64,000 nt of DNA. Source: Kocuria marina (lineage in GTDB: Bacteria; Actinomycetota; Actinomycetes; Actinomycetales; Micrococcaceae). The notes beneath the pieces were generated by a model. That model searched no databases. It was given only the letters and a program-made list of their open reading frames with translations, and was not told the DNA's origin. The position numbers and the translations under genes are program-made. The stretch's first letter is position 1. Each line of letters begins with the position of its first letter. Positions 34,701 through 43,515 of this stretch are shown piece by piece. The DNA lies in assembly GCA_014652975.1 (NCBI GenBank), contig BMZV01000002.1, positions 124,001-188,000 on the forward strand, in the 5' to 3' direction.

Positions 34701-37241
34701 TCATTCGTTCTCCGCGGCTGACTCCCCATCCGTCGTGGTCCCCGGCACGGGGAGACCTCTGAGCGCGGGTCCCACGGCCGCGACCGCACGGTCGATGCCC
34801 ACACCGGAACCGTCCCGGCGCCCATACTCCACGGGGAGCGATCGCGCGACGCCCGCCGCGGACACGGCCTTGCCCGGCCCGTGGCCGACCCACGCCAGGG
34901 TCAACCCGGTCTCACCCGCGAGTAGTCGCTGGGCCCGCACACCGGCGGTCGCGCGGCCCTTGGCGGGGAATTCCGAGAGCGGGGTGACCTTCACGGACGC
35001 CTCGCCCATCTCGGGCAGCTGACCGTCACTGCGGGCCTGGGTGACCACCACGGTGGACTCGCTCGGTGCCACCGCCCCGAAGAAGATCACGTGCTCGTCC
35101 GGCGCGAGTTTCATCCCGGCCACGCCACCGGCCGTTCGGCCCTGGGGGCGCACCGCGGATGCGGGGAAGTGCAGCAGCTTGGCGTCCGAGGAGACCAACA
35201 CGAGTTCCGCGTCGACCGGCGCGGCACCCACACCCACCACCGAGTCCCCGTCCTTGAGCTTGATCGCGGGCCACTGGTCCAGGTTCAGCGGGTAGTCGGG
35301 GTTCACGCGCTTGACCACGCCGTCCGCGGTCCCAATCGCGAACACGGCATTGCTGGGCACGAGTCCCACGAGCGTCTCGTTCTTGTCCAGACCCAGGAAG
35401 TCCGCGGCGGGCACGCCGTCCGCGAGGCGGGGAACGCCGTCGAACTCCTGCAGCACGGGCACGTCCACGCACGAGACGCGCAGCATCCGGCCCGTGGACG
35501 TGATCGCGGCGATCTCCCCGCGCGCCGTCGAGGGCACCACGCTCGTCAGGGCGTCGTGCTTGAAGCGCCGGGAGCCGTCCGCGAGCGGGGTGCGCACGGC
35601 ACTGCGGGCGATCCGCCCGGTCGTGGACAGGAACACCCAGCACGGGTCGTCGCTGATCTCGAGCGCCACGGACGGTGCCGCGTTCTTCTTCCCGCGCGCG
35701 TTCTCCGCGGTGACCGCGGGCAGGTCCTCGGCCTCGAGCAGCACGGTGCGCCGCTCGTCGCCGAACTTCTCCGCGGTCTCGGTGAGCTCGTCCGCGACGA
35801 CGCCGCGCAGCGCGGTCTCCGAGCCCAGGATCGCCTCGAGTTCGGCGATCTCCCGCTGCAGGGTGTCCCGCTCGGCCTCGAGCTCGATCCGGGAGAACTT
35901 GGTCAGCTGACGCAACCGCAGTTCCAGGATGTGCTCGGACTGCGCGCGGGAGAGGTCGAAGACCGCGATCAACCGGTCCCGGGCCTCGGCCGTCTCCTCG
36001 GAGGAACGGATGATCTGGATGACCTCGTCGATGTCGAGGATCGCGATCAGCAACCCCTCCACGAGGTGCAACCGGTTCTGCCGCTTGGCCAGGCGGAACG
36101 CGGTGCGCCGGCGCACCACACTGATCCGGTGGTCGCTGTAGACCCGCAACAGCTCGAGCAGCCCCATGGTGCGGGGCTGACCCTCCACGAGAGCCACGTT
36201 GTTGATCCCGAAGGACTCCTCGAGCGGTGTGTGCTTGTACAGCTGCGCGAGCACGGCCTGCGGGTTGAACCCGTTCTTGAGCTCGATGACCAGGCGCAGC
36301 CCGTTGGTGCGGTCGGTGAGGTCCACGACGTCCGAGATCCCGGCGAGCTTCTTGGCCTGGACCGCGTCCTTGATCTTCTCGGTGACCTTCTCGGGGCCCA
36401 CCATGTACGGCAGCTCGGTCACCACGATGCCCTGCTTGCGGGGCGAGACCTGTTCCACGGAGACCGTGGCGCGCGTGCGGAACGAACCCCGCCCGGTGCG
36501 GTAGGCGTCCCGCACGCCCTCGAGGCCCACGATCCGACCGCCGGAGGGCAGGTCCGGACCGGGGATGAACCGCATGAGTTCCTCGAGCGTGGCCTCGGGG
36601 TTCAGGATGAGGTGCCGGGCCCCGGCCGCGACCTCGCGCATGTTGTGCGGTGCCATGTTCGTGGCCATGCCCACCGCAATCCCGGTGGCCCCGTTGACGA
36701 GCAGGTTGGGGTACGCGGCCGGCAGCACCGCGGGCTGCTGGAACTGGTTGTCGTAGTTGGGCACGAAGTCCACGACGTCCTCGTCGAGGTCACCCGTGAG
36801 CGTGCGCGCGGCCGGGGCCATCCGGGCCTCCGTGTAGCGCGGGGCCGCCGGACCGTCGTCGAGCGACCCGAAGTTGCCGTGCCCGTCCACGAGTGGCACG
36901 CGCATCGCGAAGGACTGCGCCATGCGGACCATGGCGTCGTAGATCGCGGCGTCACCGTGGGGGTGCAGCTTGCCCATGACCTCGCCCACCACGCGCGCAC
37001 TCTTCACGTGGCCGCGGTCCGGGCGCAGGCCCATCTGGTCCATCATGAACAGGATCCGCCGCTGCACGGGCTTGAGACCGTCCCGGGCGTCCGGCAGCGC
37101 GCGGGAGTAGATCACGGAGTAGGAGTACTCCAGAAAGCTCGTCTCCATCTCCTGCGTGACGTCCACGTCCACGATGTGCTCGGTGAAGTCCTTGGGCAGT
37201 TCGTCCTGGGGAGAACGCATGGCTGAGCGGCGACGAGCCAT
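34701..37241 (-). CDS. parC: DNA topoisomerase IV subunit A (gyrase A-type)
   Basis: This 846-residue subunit cuts and rejoins DNA. The catalytic Tyr136 lies in PRYTEARM, and the winged-helix region in HPHGDAAIYDAMVRMAQ (93-109). At the position of the Ser most often linked to quinolone sensitivity this protein has Ala98, while Asp102 is kept. Coiled-coil and gate segments follow (about 350-480), then a beta-propeller-like C-terminal domain of about 330 residues. I did not see the QRRGGKG GyrA box, which argues for ParC. The ATG is preceded by AAGGAG at about ten bases. It converges with parE over 163 bases without an obvious strong terminator, and is divergent from the Pat-like gene. The start could shift by one or two bases in my counting. 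Confidence 0.92.
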   Translation of the reverse strand: MARRRSAMRSPQDELPKDFTEHIVDVDVTQEMETSFLEYSYSVIYSRALPDARDGLKPVQRRILFMMDQMGLRPDRGHVKSARVVGEVMGKLHPHGDAAIYDAMVRMAQSFAMRVPLVDGHGNFGSLDDGPAAPRYTEARMAPAARTLTGDLDEDVVDFVPNYDNQFQQPAVLPAAYPNLLVNGATGIAVGMATNMAPHNMREVAAGARHLILNPEATLEELMRFIPGPDLPSGGRIVGLEGVRDAYRTGRGSFRTRATVSVEQVSPRKQGIVVTELPYMVGPEKVTEKIKDAVQAKKLAGISDVVDLTDRTNGLRLVIELKNGFNPQAVLAQLYKHTPLEESFGINNVALVEGQPRTMGLLELLRVYSDHRISVVRRRTAFRLAKRQNRLHLVEGLLIAILDIDEVIQIIRSSEETAEARDRLIAVFDLSRAQSEHILELRLRQLTKFSRIELEAERDTLQREIAELEAILGSETALRGVVADELTETAEKFGDERRTVLLEAEDLPAVTAENARGKKNAAPSVALEISDDPCWVFLSTTGRIARSAVRTPLADGSRRFKHDALTSVVPSTARGEIAAITSTGRMLRVSCVDVPVLQEFDGVPRLADGVPAADFLGLDKNETLVGLVPSNAVFAIGTADGVVKRVNPDYPLNLDQWPAIKLKDGDSVVGVGAAPVDAELVLVSSDAKLLHFPASAVRPQGRTAGGVAGMKLAPDEHVIFFGAVAPSESTVVVTQARSDGQLPEMGEASVKVTPLSEFPAKGRATAGVRAQRLLAGETGLTLAWVGHGPGKAVSAAGVARSLPVEYGRRDGSGVGIDRAVAAVGPALRGLPVPGTTTDGESAAENE

Positions 37242-37298
37242 CGAGGGGTAACTCCTTGAAATCAGGGCGTGCTCCTGTGACCGGAGCAGGCGGTTGGC

Positions 37299-37304
37299 TA
37301 CTCT
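37299..37304 (+). promoter_or_regulatory. Leaderless-type -10 hexamer for the Pat-like gene
   Basis: TACTCT is followed by seven bases and the ATG at 37312, with no Shine-Dalgarno. The divergent parC start is only 70 bases away, so the two promoters are back to back. Confidence 0.45.
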
Positions 37305-37311
37305 GAAGTCT

Positions 37312-40002
37312 ATGGGTACCACCGACGACGCCGCGCCGCAGCAGACCTACCCCGAGTACTGGGAGGCGGACGTCATCCTGCGCGACGGCGCCACCGCGCA
37401 CCTGCGCCCCATCAGCCCCGAGGACCAGGACCTGCTCCAGGAGTTCCACTCCGGGCAGTCCGAGGACAGCATCTACCTGCGGTTCTTCTCCTACAAACCG
37501 ACCCTGTCCCAGCGGGAACTGGACCGCTTCTCCACGGTGGACCACCGGGACCGCGTGTGCTTCGTGCTGATCCTGGGGGAGCGGATGATCGGTGTGGGCC
37601 GCTACGACCGCACCACGCAGCGCTCGGCGGAGGTCGCGTTCATGATCTCCGATCACCACCAGGGGCGGGGAATCGGGTCCATCCTGTTGGAGCACCTGGC
37701 CGCCGCCGCCCGCGAGAACGGGATCGACCGCTTCACCGCGGAGGTGCTGCCCGAGAACCGCAAGATGCTCCACGTCTTCGTGGAGGCCGGCTACGACGTT
37801 TCCCGTCAGTTCGAGGACGGCGTGGTGGTCGTGGACTTCGACATCGACCCCACCGAGAAGTCGCTCGCGGTGATGGCCGCGCGCGAGCACCGCGCGGAGG
37901 CCCGGTCCATCACGGACCTGCTGACACCGGCCACCGTGGCGGTCGTGGGGGCGTCCGCGAACCGGGACCACGCGGGGTTCCACGCGGTCGAGGGCATCCT
38001 CACGGGCGGGTACACGGGCACGCTCTACGGCGTAGGTCATTCCCCGTACGAGCGCGAAGGGCTGCACTTCGTCTCGTCCCTCGACGAGATCGAGGGCACC
38101 GTGGACCTCGCGGTGATCGCGGTGCCGCGCGAATCGGTAGAGGAGACCGTGACGCAGTGCGGCAGGGCGGGAGTGCGCGCCGTCGTCGTGATGACGGGCG
38201 GTTACGCCGAGGACGGTGCGCAGGGCGCGGCCGCCCAGCGCCGCCTGGTGCGGATCGCCCGCGCCGCGGGGATGCGCGTGGTGGGCCCAGCGAGCCTGGG
38301 TCTGTTCACGACCGATCCGGAGGTCTCGCTCAACGCGTCCGTTCTGCCCGAGTTGCCGCGCCGCGGAGGACTGGGACTGTTCTCCCAGTCCGGGGCGATC
38401 GGCACCATGCTCTACGGTGCCGCGCAACGCCACGGCGTGGGGATGTCCAGCTACCTCTCGGCGGGGAACCGCGCGGACGTCTCCGGCAACGACCTCATGC
38501 AGTACTGGGAGGACGACCCCGCCACCACGGTGTGCGGTCTCTACCTGCAGTCGGTGGGCAACCCGCGCAAGTTCTCGCGCATTGCGCGCAGGCTCTCGCT
38601 GAGCAAGCCCGTGATCGTCGCGAAGTCCGAGGTCACCGGCCTGCGGCTCCCGCCGGGCCACACGGGCCGGGTCACCCAGGCCCCGACCGGCGCGCTCGAC
38701 GCGATGTTTCGCCAGGCCGGGGTGATCCGTGCGACCACGGCCGAGCAGTTGCTCGACATCGCCGCGATCGCGGAGAGCCAGCCGCTGCCCGCCTCCCCGC
38801 GCGTGGCCGTGGTCTCCAACGCGCTCGCGCTCGCGCAGCTCGCCGAGGACACGGCTCTGCGCCTACGGCTCGACCCCGCCGTCGTGGACGGCACCGTGGA
38901 CACCTCCAACGGGCCCGAGCGGGCGCACGAGGCCGTCCTGGACGCCGTGCGCGCTCAGCTCTCGTCGGATGCGGTCGATAGCGTCGTGCTCGTGCTCATG
39001 CCCGTGCGCGGCCTGGACACCGCGACGCTCGCGAGCGACGTCGCCCGGGCCGCGCGCGACGCCGACCGAACGACCGTGGTCGTGTTCACGGGTCAGCACG
39101 GCCCCGAGGCCATGACCACGTCCGTGCACACCGCGGACGACGCCGCCCTGCCGTGCTTCGATTCGCCCGGCGCCGCCCTGCGCGCGCTTGCGAGCGTCGT
39201 GGACTACATGACATGGCGCTCGCAGGACCAGGGCGTGATGGTGTCGCCCGAGGAGTTCGATTCCGACGGCGTCGAGAAGTTCCTGGAACGGCTGCGCGAG
39301 AAGATCAGCGGGGACGCGCTCTACGAACTGGAGATCGCCGAGCGCAACGAGCTGCTGGGTCTCGCGGGGATCCGCGTGCTCGAGTCCGTGCGGTTCACGG
39401 ACCCGGAGGCCGCGTACGCCGCCGCCGAACGGCTCGGCTACCCCGTGGCCCTGAAGTCCACGGACCCGTTCCTGCGCCACCGCCTGGACCTGGGTGGCGT
39501 GGTGCTCAACATCGCGAACGCGGACCAACTGGGTGCCGCGATCGAGACCATGAAGCGCACGCTCGCGGGCTGGAACGCGAGCGATTTCGAGGTGCAGTCC
39601 ATGGCGCCCACGGGTCAGACCGTGGTGGTGCGCGCCGCGGAGGACCCACTCATCGGTCCCGTCCTGTCCTTCGGGATGGCCGGGGACGCCGTGCACCTGC
39701 TGGACGACTGGGCCCACCGCGTGCCCCCGCTGACCGACCGGGACATCACTCGCATGGTGCGCGCGCCCAAGGCCGCGCGGAAACTGTTCGGCTACCAGGG
39801 CGTCCCGCCCGTGGACACCACCGGATTGGAGCAGCTGATCAACCATGTGGCCTTTCTCAAGGACCGCTTCCCCGAGATCGCGTTCCTGGAACTGAACCCG
39901 GTCGTGCTCTCCGGATCCGTCGTCACGGTGCTTTCTGCCGCGGTCAAGATCGGGGACCCGGGACAACGCACGGACAGCGCCCGGCGCGCCATGCTGGGCT
40001 AG
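37312..40002 (+). CDS. Bifunctional GNAT acetyltransferase / acyl-CoA synthetase (NDP-forming type)
   Basis: This 896-residue fusion has an N-terminal GNAT domain of about 190 residues, with the acetyl-CoA loop near DHHQGRGIGSILLEHL. Next come a CoA-binding domain (about 200-330; GASANRDHAGFHAV), a succinyl-CoA-ligase-like segment (SQSGAIGTMLYGAA, SAGNRADVSGND) and a C-terminal ATP-grasp domain (about 660-896; LGYPVALKSTDPFLRHR, FLELNPVVL). This is the layout of Pat-type protein lysine acetyltransferases and ADP-forming acyl-CoA synthetases, here in the order GNAT first. It may acetylate and so inhibit acyl-CoA synthetases, but the target is unknown. The ATG at 37312 is preferred because TACTCT lies just upstream. 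The kinase gene follows by 18 bases. Confidence 0.88.
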   Translation: MGTTDDAAPQQTYPEYWEADVILRDGATAHLRPISPEDQDLLQEFHSGQSEDSIYLRFFSYKPTLSQRELDRFSTVDHRDRVCFVLILGERMIGVGRYDRTTQRSAEVAFMISDHHQGRGIGSILLEHLAAAARENGIDRFTAEVLPENRKMLHVFVEAGYDVSRQFEDGVVVVDFDIDPTEKSLAVMAAREHRAEARSITDLLTPATVAVVGASANRDHAGFHAVEGILTGGYTGTLYGVGHSPYEREGLHFVSSLDEIEGTVDLAVIAVPRESVEETVTQCGRAGVRAVVVMTGGYAEDGAQGAAAQRRLVRIARAAGMRVVGPASLGLFTTDPEVSLNASVLPELPRRGGLGLFSQSGAIGTMLYGAAQRHGVGMSSYLSAGNRADVSGNDLMQYWEDDPATTVCGLYLQSVGNPRKFSRIARRLSLSKPVIVAKSEVTGLRLPPGHTGRVTQAPTGALDAMFRQAGVIRATTAEQLLDIAAIAESQPLPASPRVAVVSNALALAQLAEDTALRLRLDPAVVDGTVDTSNGPERAHEAVLDAVRAQLSSDAVDSVVLVLMPVRGLDTATLASDVARAARDADRTTVVVFTGQHGPEAMTTSVHTADDAALPCFDSPGAALRALASVVDYMTWRSQDQGVMVSPEEFDSDGVEKFLERLREKISGDALYELEIAERNELLGLAGIRVLESVRFTDPEAAYAAAERLGYPVALKSTDPFLRHRLDLGGVVLNIANADQLGAAIETMKRTLAGWNASDFEVQSMAPTGQTVVVRAAEDPLIGPVLSFGMAGDAVHLLDDWAHRVPPLTDRDITRMVRAPKAARKLFGYQGVPPVDTTGLEQLINHVAFLKDRFPEIAFLELNPVVLSGSVVTVLSAAVKIGDPGQRTDSARRAMLG

Positions 40003-40020
40003 CACGGGACCGCGAACCGA

Positions 40021-41574
40021 GTGCGGGACACGATAGCCGGACGCTTCGAACTGCTGACACCCATCGCCGAGGGTGGCAGCGGGGCCGTGTGGCGAGCCCA
40101 CGACCTGCGCCGGGGCAGGGAATGCGCGGCCAAGGTGTTGCGGCAGCGTGATTCGGCGGAGCTGTTGCGCTTCGTGCGGGAACAGTCCGTGGACCTCGAG
40201 CACCCGCACGTCGTGGCTCCGTACGGCTGGGCCGCGGAGGACGAACACGTGGCCATCGCCATGGAGCTCGTGTCCGGGGGCACCCTCGAGGCCGCGCTGC
40301 AGGACAACGGTCCCGTGGCGGACTGGCTCGCGGAGGAGCTGATGTGTCAGCTGCTCGAGGCACTGCGCTTCGTCCACGAGCACGGCTGGGTGCACCGGGA
40401 CGTCAAGCCCGCCAACGTGCTGCTCGAACCCACGGGTTCGGGGACCCCCGTGGCCCGGCTCGCGGACTTCGGGATCGCCGTGCGCGTGACCGATGCGCGC
40501 CTCACGCACGCCGGCACCGTGGTGGGTACCCCCGGGTACCTGCCGACCGAGGCGTACGCCCCGGGGAATCCGTCTCGCACCATGGACCTCTATGCCGCCG
40601 GGGTCACGGCGGTGCGCATGGTCCTGCCCGAGGTGGATCTCAGTGGCGACCCCTTGCGCCCGGAGGACGTGGCCCGCCTCGGCTTGTTCGGGGGTTCCCC
40701 GCTGTTACACGCGGGCGTGGCCGGACTGCTCAGCATCGTGCCCGCGGAGCGCACGCGCGCCGCCGACCAGCTGCTCGCGAGTCTCACGGCCACGGCGGCC
40801 GCCCGCCGGGACCGGCCCAGCGAGACGGTGGATGGCGAGCCGTTCGAGGTCTTCGACGTCCTCGAACCCACCACGGAGCGTGAGCTGTCCCCGGTGCTCG
40901 ACGCCGCGCGGTTACCTCCCGGGGCGGGCGGGACCACGGAGGCGCCCATCGCGTGGCACGCGGTGCACCGGAAGGTAATCGCCGGGGGTGAGCACCGGCC
41001 CATGGCCGAGCGCGGCGGTGACCGGTTGCGCCCCTTCGCCCCCGTGAACGAGGTGACCGCTGCGCACGCGATCGGAACCGGTGCCGGGCAGGACACGACC
41101 GAGCGGCTGAACCCCGTGGAGGGCACGCCCGCGATGCTCGAAAGGCACCCCGTGGGCACCTCGGGAGGGGCGAGCGCCCCGGACCGGTCCGAGGAGATCA
41201 CGATCGTGGATCCTGCGGGCTTCACGGGCGTGAACCCCACCGGCCTGGCTGCCAGAGGGCGGGAAGCGGACACGGGAGCCGGTGGCGGCGTGGACCCGGG
41301 TGGCACGGCGGACGAACGGGAGCCGCACGCTCGGCGAGCGGTCCGCTGGCCGTGGTGGGTCCTAGCGCTCACGCTCGCGCTCCTGGCCCTCGCCGCGGGG
41401 TACCTGTGGCTCGGCCCCGTGCTGGTGCAGTGGGGCGGTGATCCGTCACCGGTGCAGACACCGGCCCCCACCATCTCTCCCACGAGGGACCCGGAACCGG
41501 CGCCCACCACGGACGTGACCCCGATCTGTTCGAAGCTCGAGGACGGCACAGTTTCGTGCGTGGTGGCCCCGTGA
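40021..41574 (+). CDS. Membrane-anchored Ser/Thr protein kinase
   Basis: This 517-residue Hanks-type kinase appears catalytically complete. The Gly loop is AEGGSGAVW (16-24), the ATP-binding Lys is Lys38 (CAAKVL), the catalytic loop is HRDVKPANV with Asp127, and DFG is at 149-151. A long Pro/Gly/Thr-rich cytoplasmic linker (about 255-440) leads to one membrane helix near 443-468 (VLALTLALLALAAGYLWL). A short external tail of about 47 residues ends ICSKLEDGTVSCVVAP, whose two Cys could form a disulfide. It follows the Pat-like gene by 18 bases and probably shares its transcript, placing acetylation and phosphorylation enzymes together. Substrates are unknown. Confidence 0.93.
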   Translation: MRDTIAGRFELLTPIAEGGSGAVWRAHDLRRGRECAAKVLRQRDSAELLRFVREQSVDLEHPHVVAPYGWAAEDEHVAIAMELVSGGTLEAALQDNGPVADWLAEELMCQLLEALRFVHEHGWVHRDVKPANVLLEPTGSGTPVARLADFGIAVRVTDARLTHAGTVVGTPGYLPTEAYAPGNPSRTMDLYAAGVTAVRMVLPEVDLSGDPLRPEDVARLGLFGGSPLLHAGVAGLLSIVPAERTRAADQLLASLTATAAARRDRPSETVDGEPFEVFDVLEPTTERELSPVLDAARLPPGAGGTTEAPIAWHAVHRKVIAGGEHRPMAERGGDRLRPFAPVNEVTAAHAIGTGAGQDTTERLNPVEGTPAMLERHPVGTSGGASAPDRSEEITIVDPAGFTGVNPTGLAARGREADTGAGGGVDPGGTADEREPHARRAVRWPWWVLALTLALLALAAGYLWLGPVLVQWGGDPSPVQTPAPTISPTRDPEPAPTTDVTPICSKLEDGTVSCVVAP

Positions 41575-41662
41575 GGCGCCGGGCGGCGGAGGGTTGCGCC
41601 GTGTGCCGGACCGCGAAGGGTCGCAATGTGCCCCGGGCGGCGCGGTGGAGGACAATGGCGCC

Positions 41663-42373
41663 ATGACATACTCAGCACCCGATGGATCGCGCCTGGTCCA
41701 GGACATCGAGAAGGCGGGTTTCTATCCGCAACTGGTCACGGACGTGGTCATGGACTCCCTGGACGGGCGGCGCCCGGTGTCCCACCTGGTGCAGTTGGAA
41801 ACCCATTTCACCAACACGGAGTTGCACCGGCACATCACGGCCCTCGTGCTCGCGGAGGACGTCCTGCACATCACGCACGTGGACGACCAACAGTATGACG
41901 AGAACGGTTCGGACACCGTGGCTCGGGTCTCGTCCGAGACCGTGCCGATCTCCCAGATCCGCTCGGTCACGCTGAGTTACGCGTACCACCAGCCGCAGAA
42001 CTACGTCCCGGGCACCGCGATCATGGAGCTGAACCTGGCCGTGAGCTGGACCGGGACCCAACAGCTCGAGCTGTATCCCGCGATGTGCGAGGACCCCGAG
42101 TGCCAGGCGGACCACGGTTACACGGGCACTGCCGCGAGCGAGGACGTGGTCATGCGCATCAGCTCCGAGGCGGACGGGCAGGAGGCCGTGGAGGGTGCTC
42201 GCGAGTTCGCGCGCACGCTGCGCCGGGCCAATGTGGCACCGCTGACGGATTCCGGTGCGCAGATCGCGCAGTCCCCGCCGCAGCACCCCACCGCGGCCCG
42301 TCCCGAACCGCCGGCACCGCGACCGCGGTTCGGTCACCGGTTCAACGGCCGCGATTCGGGGCGCAACGCGTGA
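41663..42373 (+). CDS. DUF5998 family protein
   Basis: This 236-residue protein of an actinobacterial family has no assigned function. The conserved core LVQDIEKAGFYPQLVTDVV, HRHITALVLAEDVLHITHVDD and LNLAVSWTGTQQLELYPAMCEDPECQADHGYTG is followed by a Pro/Ala/Arg-rich tail. Cys-x4-Cys (CEDPEC) plus the following His could bind metal. The ATG follows GACAAT plus six bases, a leaderless arrangement. The stop overlaps the GTG of the phosphatase-superfamily gene (GTGA), so the two are translated together. The pairing with that enzyme suggests a shared role. Confidence 0.85.
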   Translation: MTYSAPDGSRLVQDIEKAGFYPQLVTDVVMDSLDGRRPVSHLVQLETHFTNTELHRHITALVLAEDVLHITHVDDQQYDENGSDTVARVSSETVPISQIRSVTLSYAYHQPQNYVPGTAIMELNLAVSWTGTQQLELYPAMCEDPECQADHGYTGTAASEDVVMRISSEADGQEAVEGAREFARTLRRANVAPLTDSGAQIAQSPPQHPTAARPEPPAPRPRFGHRFNGRDSGRNA

Positions 42374-43515
42374 ATGTGGAGGATCCCGCCGCCCCGGAGC
42401 TGCCGCGTGCGCCGCGCTACGGTTCGCGCAGCGTCGCGGAGGTCATGGGTTCCGCGGCCGCGGCCCTGGGCATCCCCGGTTTCCGCAACGCCCTCAGCTT
42501 GCCGTCCGCGCAACGCTATGTGGTGGTGCTCGTGGACGGTCTCGGCTCGCGCTTGCTGAGGGAGACGGCGAGCTACGCGCCCACCCTGCGCGCGGCCCAG
42601 TCACTCGGTGAGCTCGATGCCGCGTTCCCCACGACCACGTCCGTCTCGCTCTCGTGCCTGGGCACCGGAGCCACACCGGGGCGTCACGGCATGCTCGGCT
42701 ACGACGTCGTGGACCCCGCCTCCGACCGCGTGGTCAACATGCTCGGCAACTGGCCCTCAGACGTGGACCCGCTTGCCTGGCAACCCGAGCCCACGGTCCT
42801 GGAGCGCGCCGCGCAGCACGCGGACGCCGTGACGGTGAGCTCACCACGCTTCGAGTCCTCCGCCCTTACGAGGGCCGTGCTGCGTGGTGGCCGTTTCGTG
42901 GGCGCCCACGGTGTGTACGCCCGCACCGCGCGCACCCTCGAGCAACTGCGGGAGGGCAGGCGCGGGCTCGTGTACTTCTACTGGGACGAGCTGGACAAGA
43001 CCGGTCACAAAGCGGGGTGGCGCTCGGACGACTGGTTACGCTCCCTCGAGGAACTTGATTCCGCGCTCAAGCGGCTCGTGACCAAATTGCCCGCCAACAC
43101 CCGGGTGATTCTCACCGCGGACCATGGCATGGTGGACGTGGCCCCCGAGCACCGCGTGGACTACAGTGCGGTCCCCGAGCTCATGGCCGGGGTGCGGCTC
43201 ACCGCGGGTGAGCCCCGGGCGGTGCAGCTGCACACGGACGCGGACACCGATCCGGAAGAACTGGCAAGCCGTTGGAGCGCGCACTACGGGGACGTCGTGT
43301 GGGTGGCCACCAAGCAGCACCTTGCCGCGCACGGGTACTTCGGCCCCGAACCGGATCAAGGATTGCTCGAACGAGCAGGCGACGTGTGGGTGCTGGCCCG
43401 CGAGGACATCGCCCTGTACGACGTCTCCCGACAAGGAACCCGGCCCCTGGCTATGGTGGGCCAGCACGGGTCGCTCACCGACCAGGAGAGGTTTGTCCCT
43501 TCCCTGGTGTGGTGA
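42370..43515 (+). CDS. Alkaline phosphatase superfamily protein (nucleotide pyrophosphatase/phosphodiesterase-like)
   Basis: This 381-residue metal-dependent hydrolase has the superfamily metal and nucleophile signatures. VVVLVDGLGSRLL carries the first Asp, FPTTTSVSLSCLGTG the Thr nucleophile, YWDELDKTGHKAGW an Asp and His pair, and TADHGMVDV the Asp-His pair. No signal peptide is visible, so it should act in the cytoplasm, unlike many secreted relatives. The GTG at 42370 overlaps the DUF5998 stop. Its 3' end overlaps the convergent Pro-rich membrane protein gene by 41 bases. The substrate, probably a phosphodiester or nucleotide, cannot be read. Confidence 0.88.
   Translation: MNVEDPAAPELPRAPRYGSRSVAEVMGSAAAALGIPGFRNALSLPSAQRYVVVLVDGLGSRLLRETASYAPTLRAAQSLGELDAAFPTTTSVSLSCLGTGATPGRHGMLGYDVVDPASDRVVNMLGNWPSDVDPLAWQPEPTVLERAAQHADAVTVSSPRFESSALTRAVLRGGRFVGAHGVYARTARTLEQLREGRRGLVYFYWDELDKTGHKAGWRSDDWLRSLEELDSALKRLVTKLPANTRVILTADHGMVDVAPEHRVDYSAVPELMAGVRLTAGEPRAVQLHTDADTDPEELASRWSAHYGDVVWVATKQHLAAHGYFGPEPDQGLLERAGDVWVLAREDIALYDVSRQGTRPLAMVGQHGSLTDQERFVPSLVW

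Noticed and set aside
35091-37226. Long plus-strand frame opposite parC
   Set aside because: It is a shadow of the parC codon pattern, with Arg/His/Gly/Val-rich composition and no domain.
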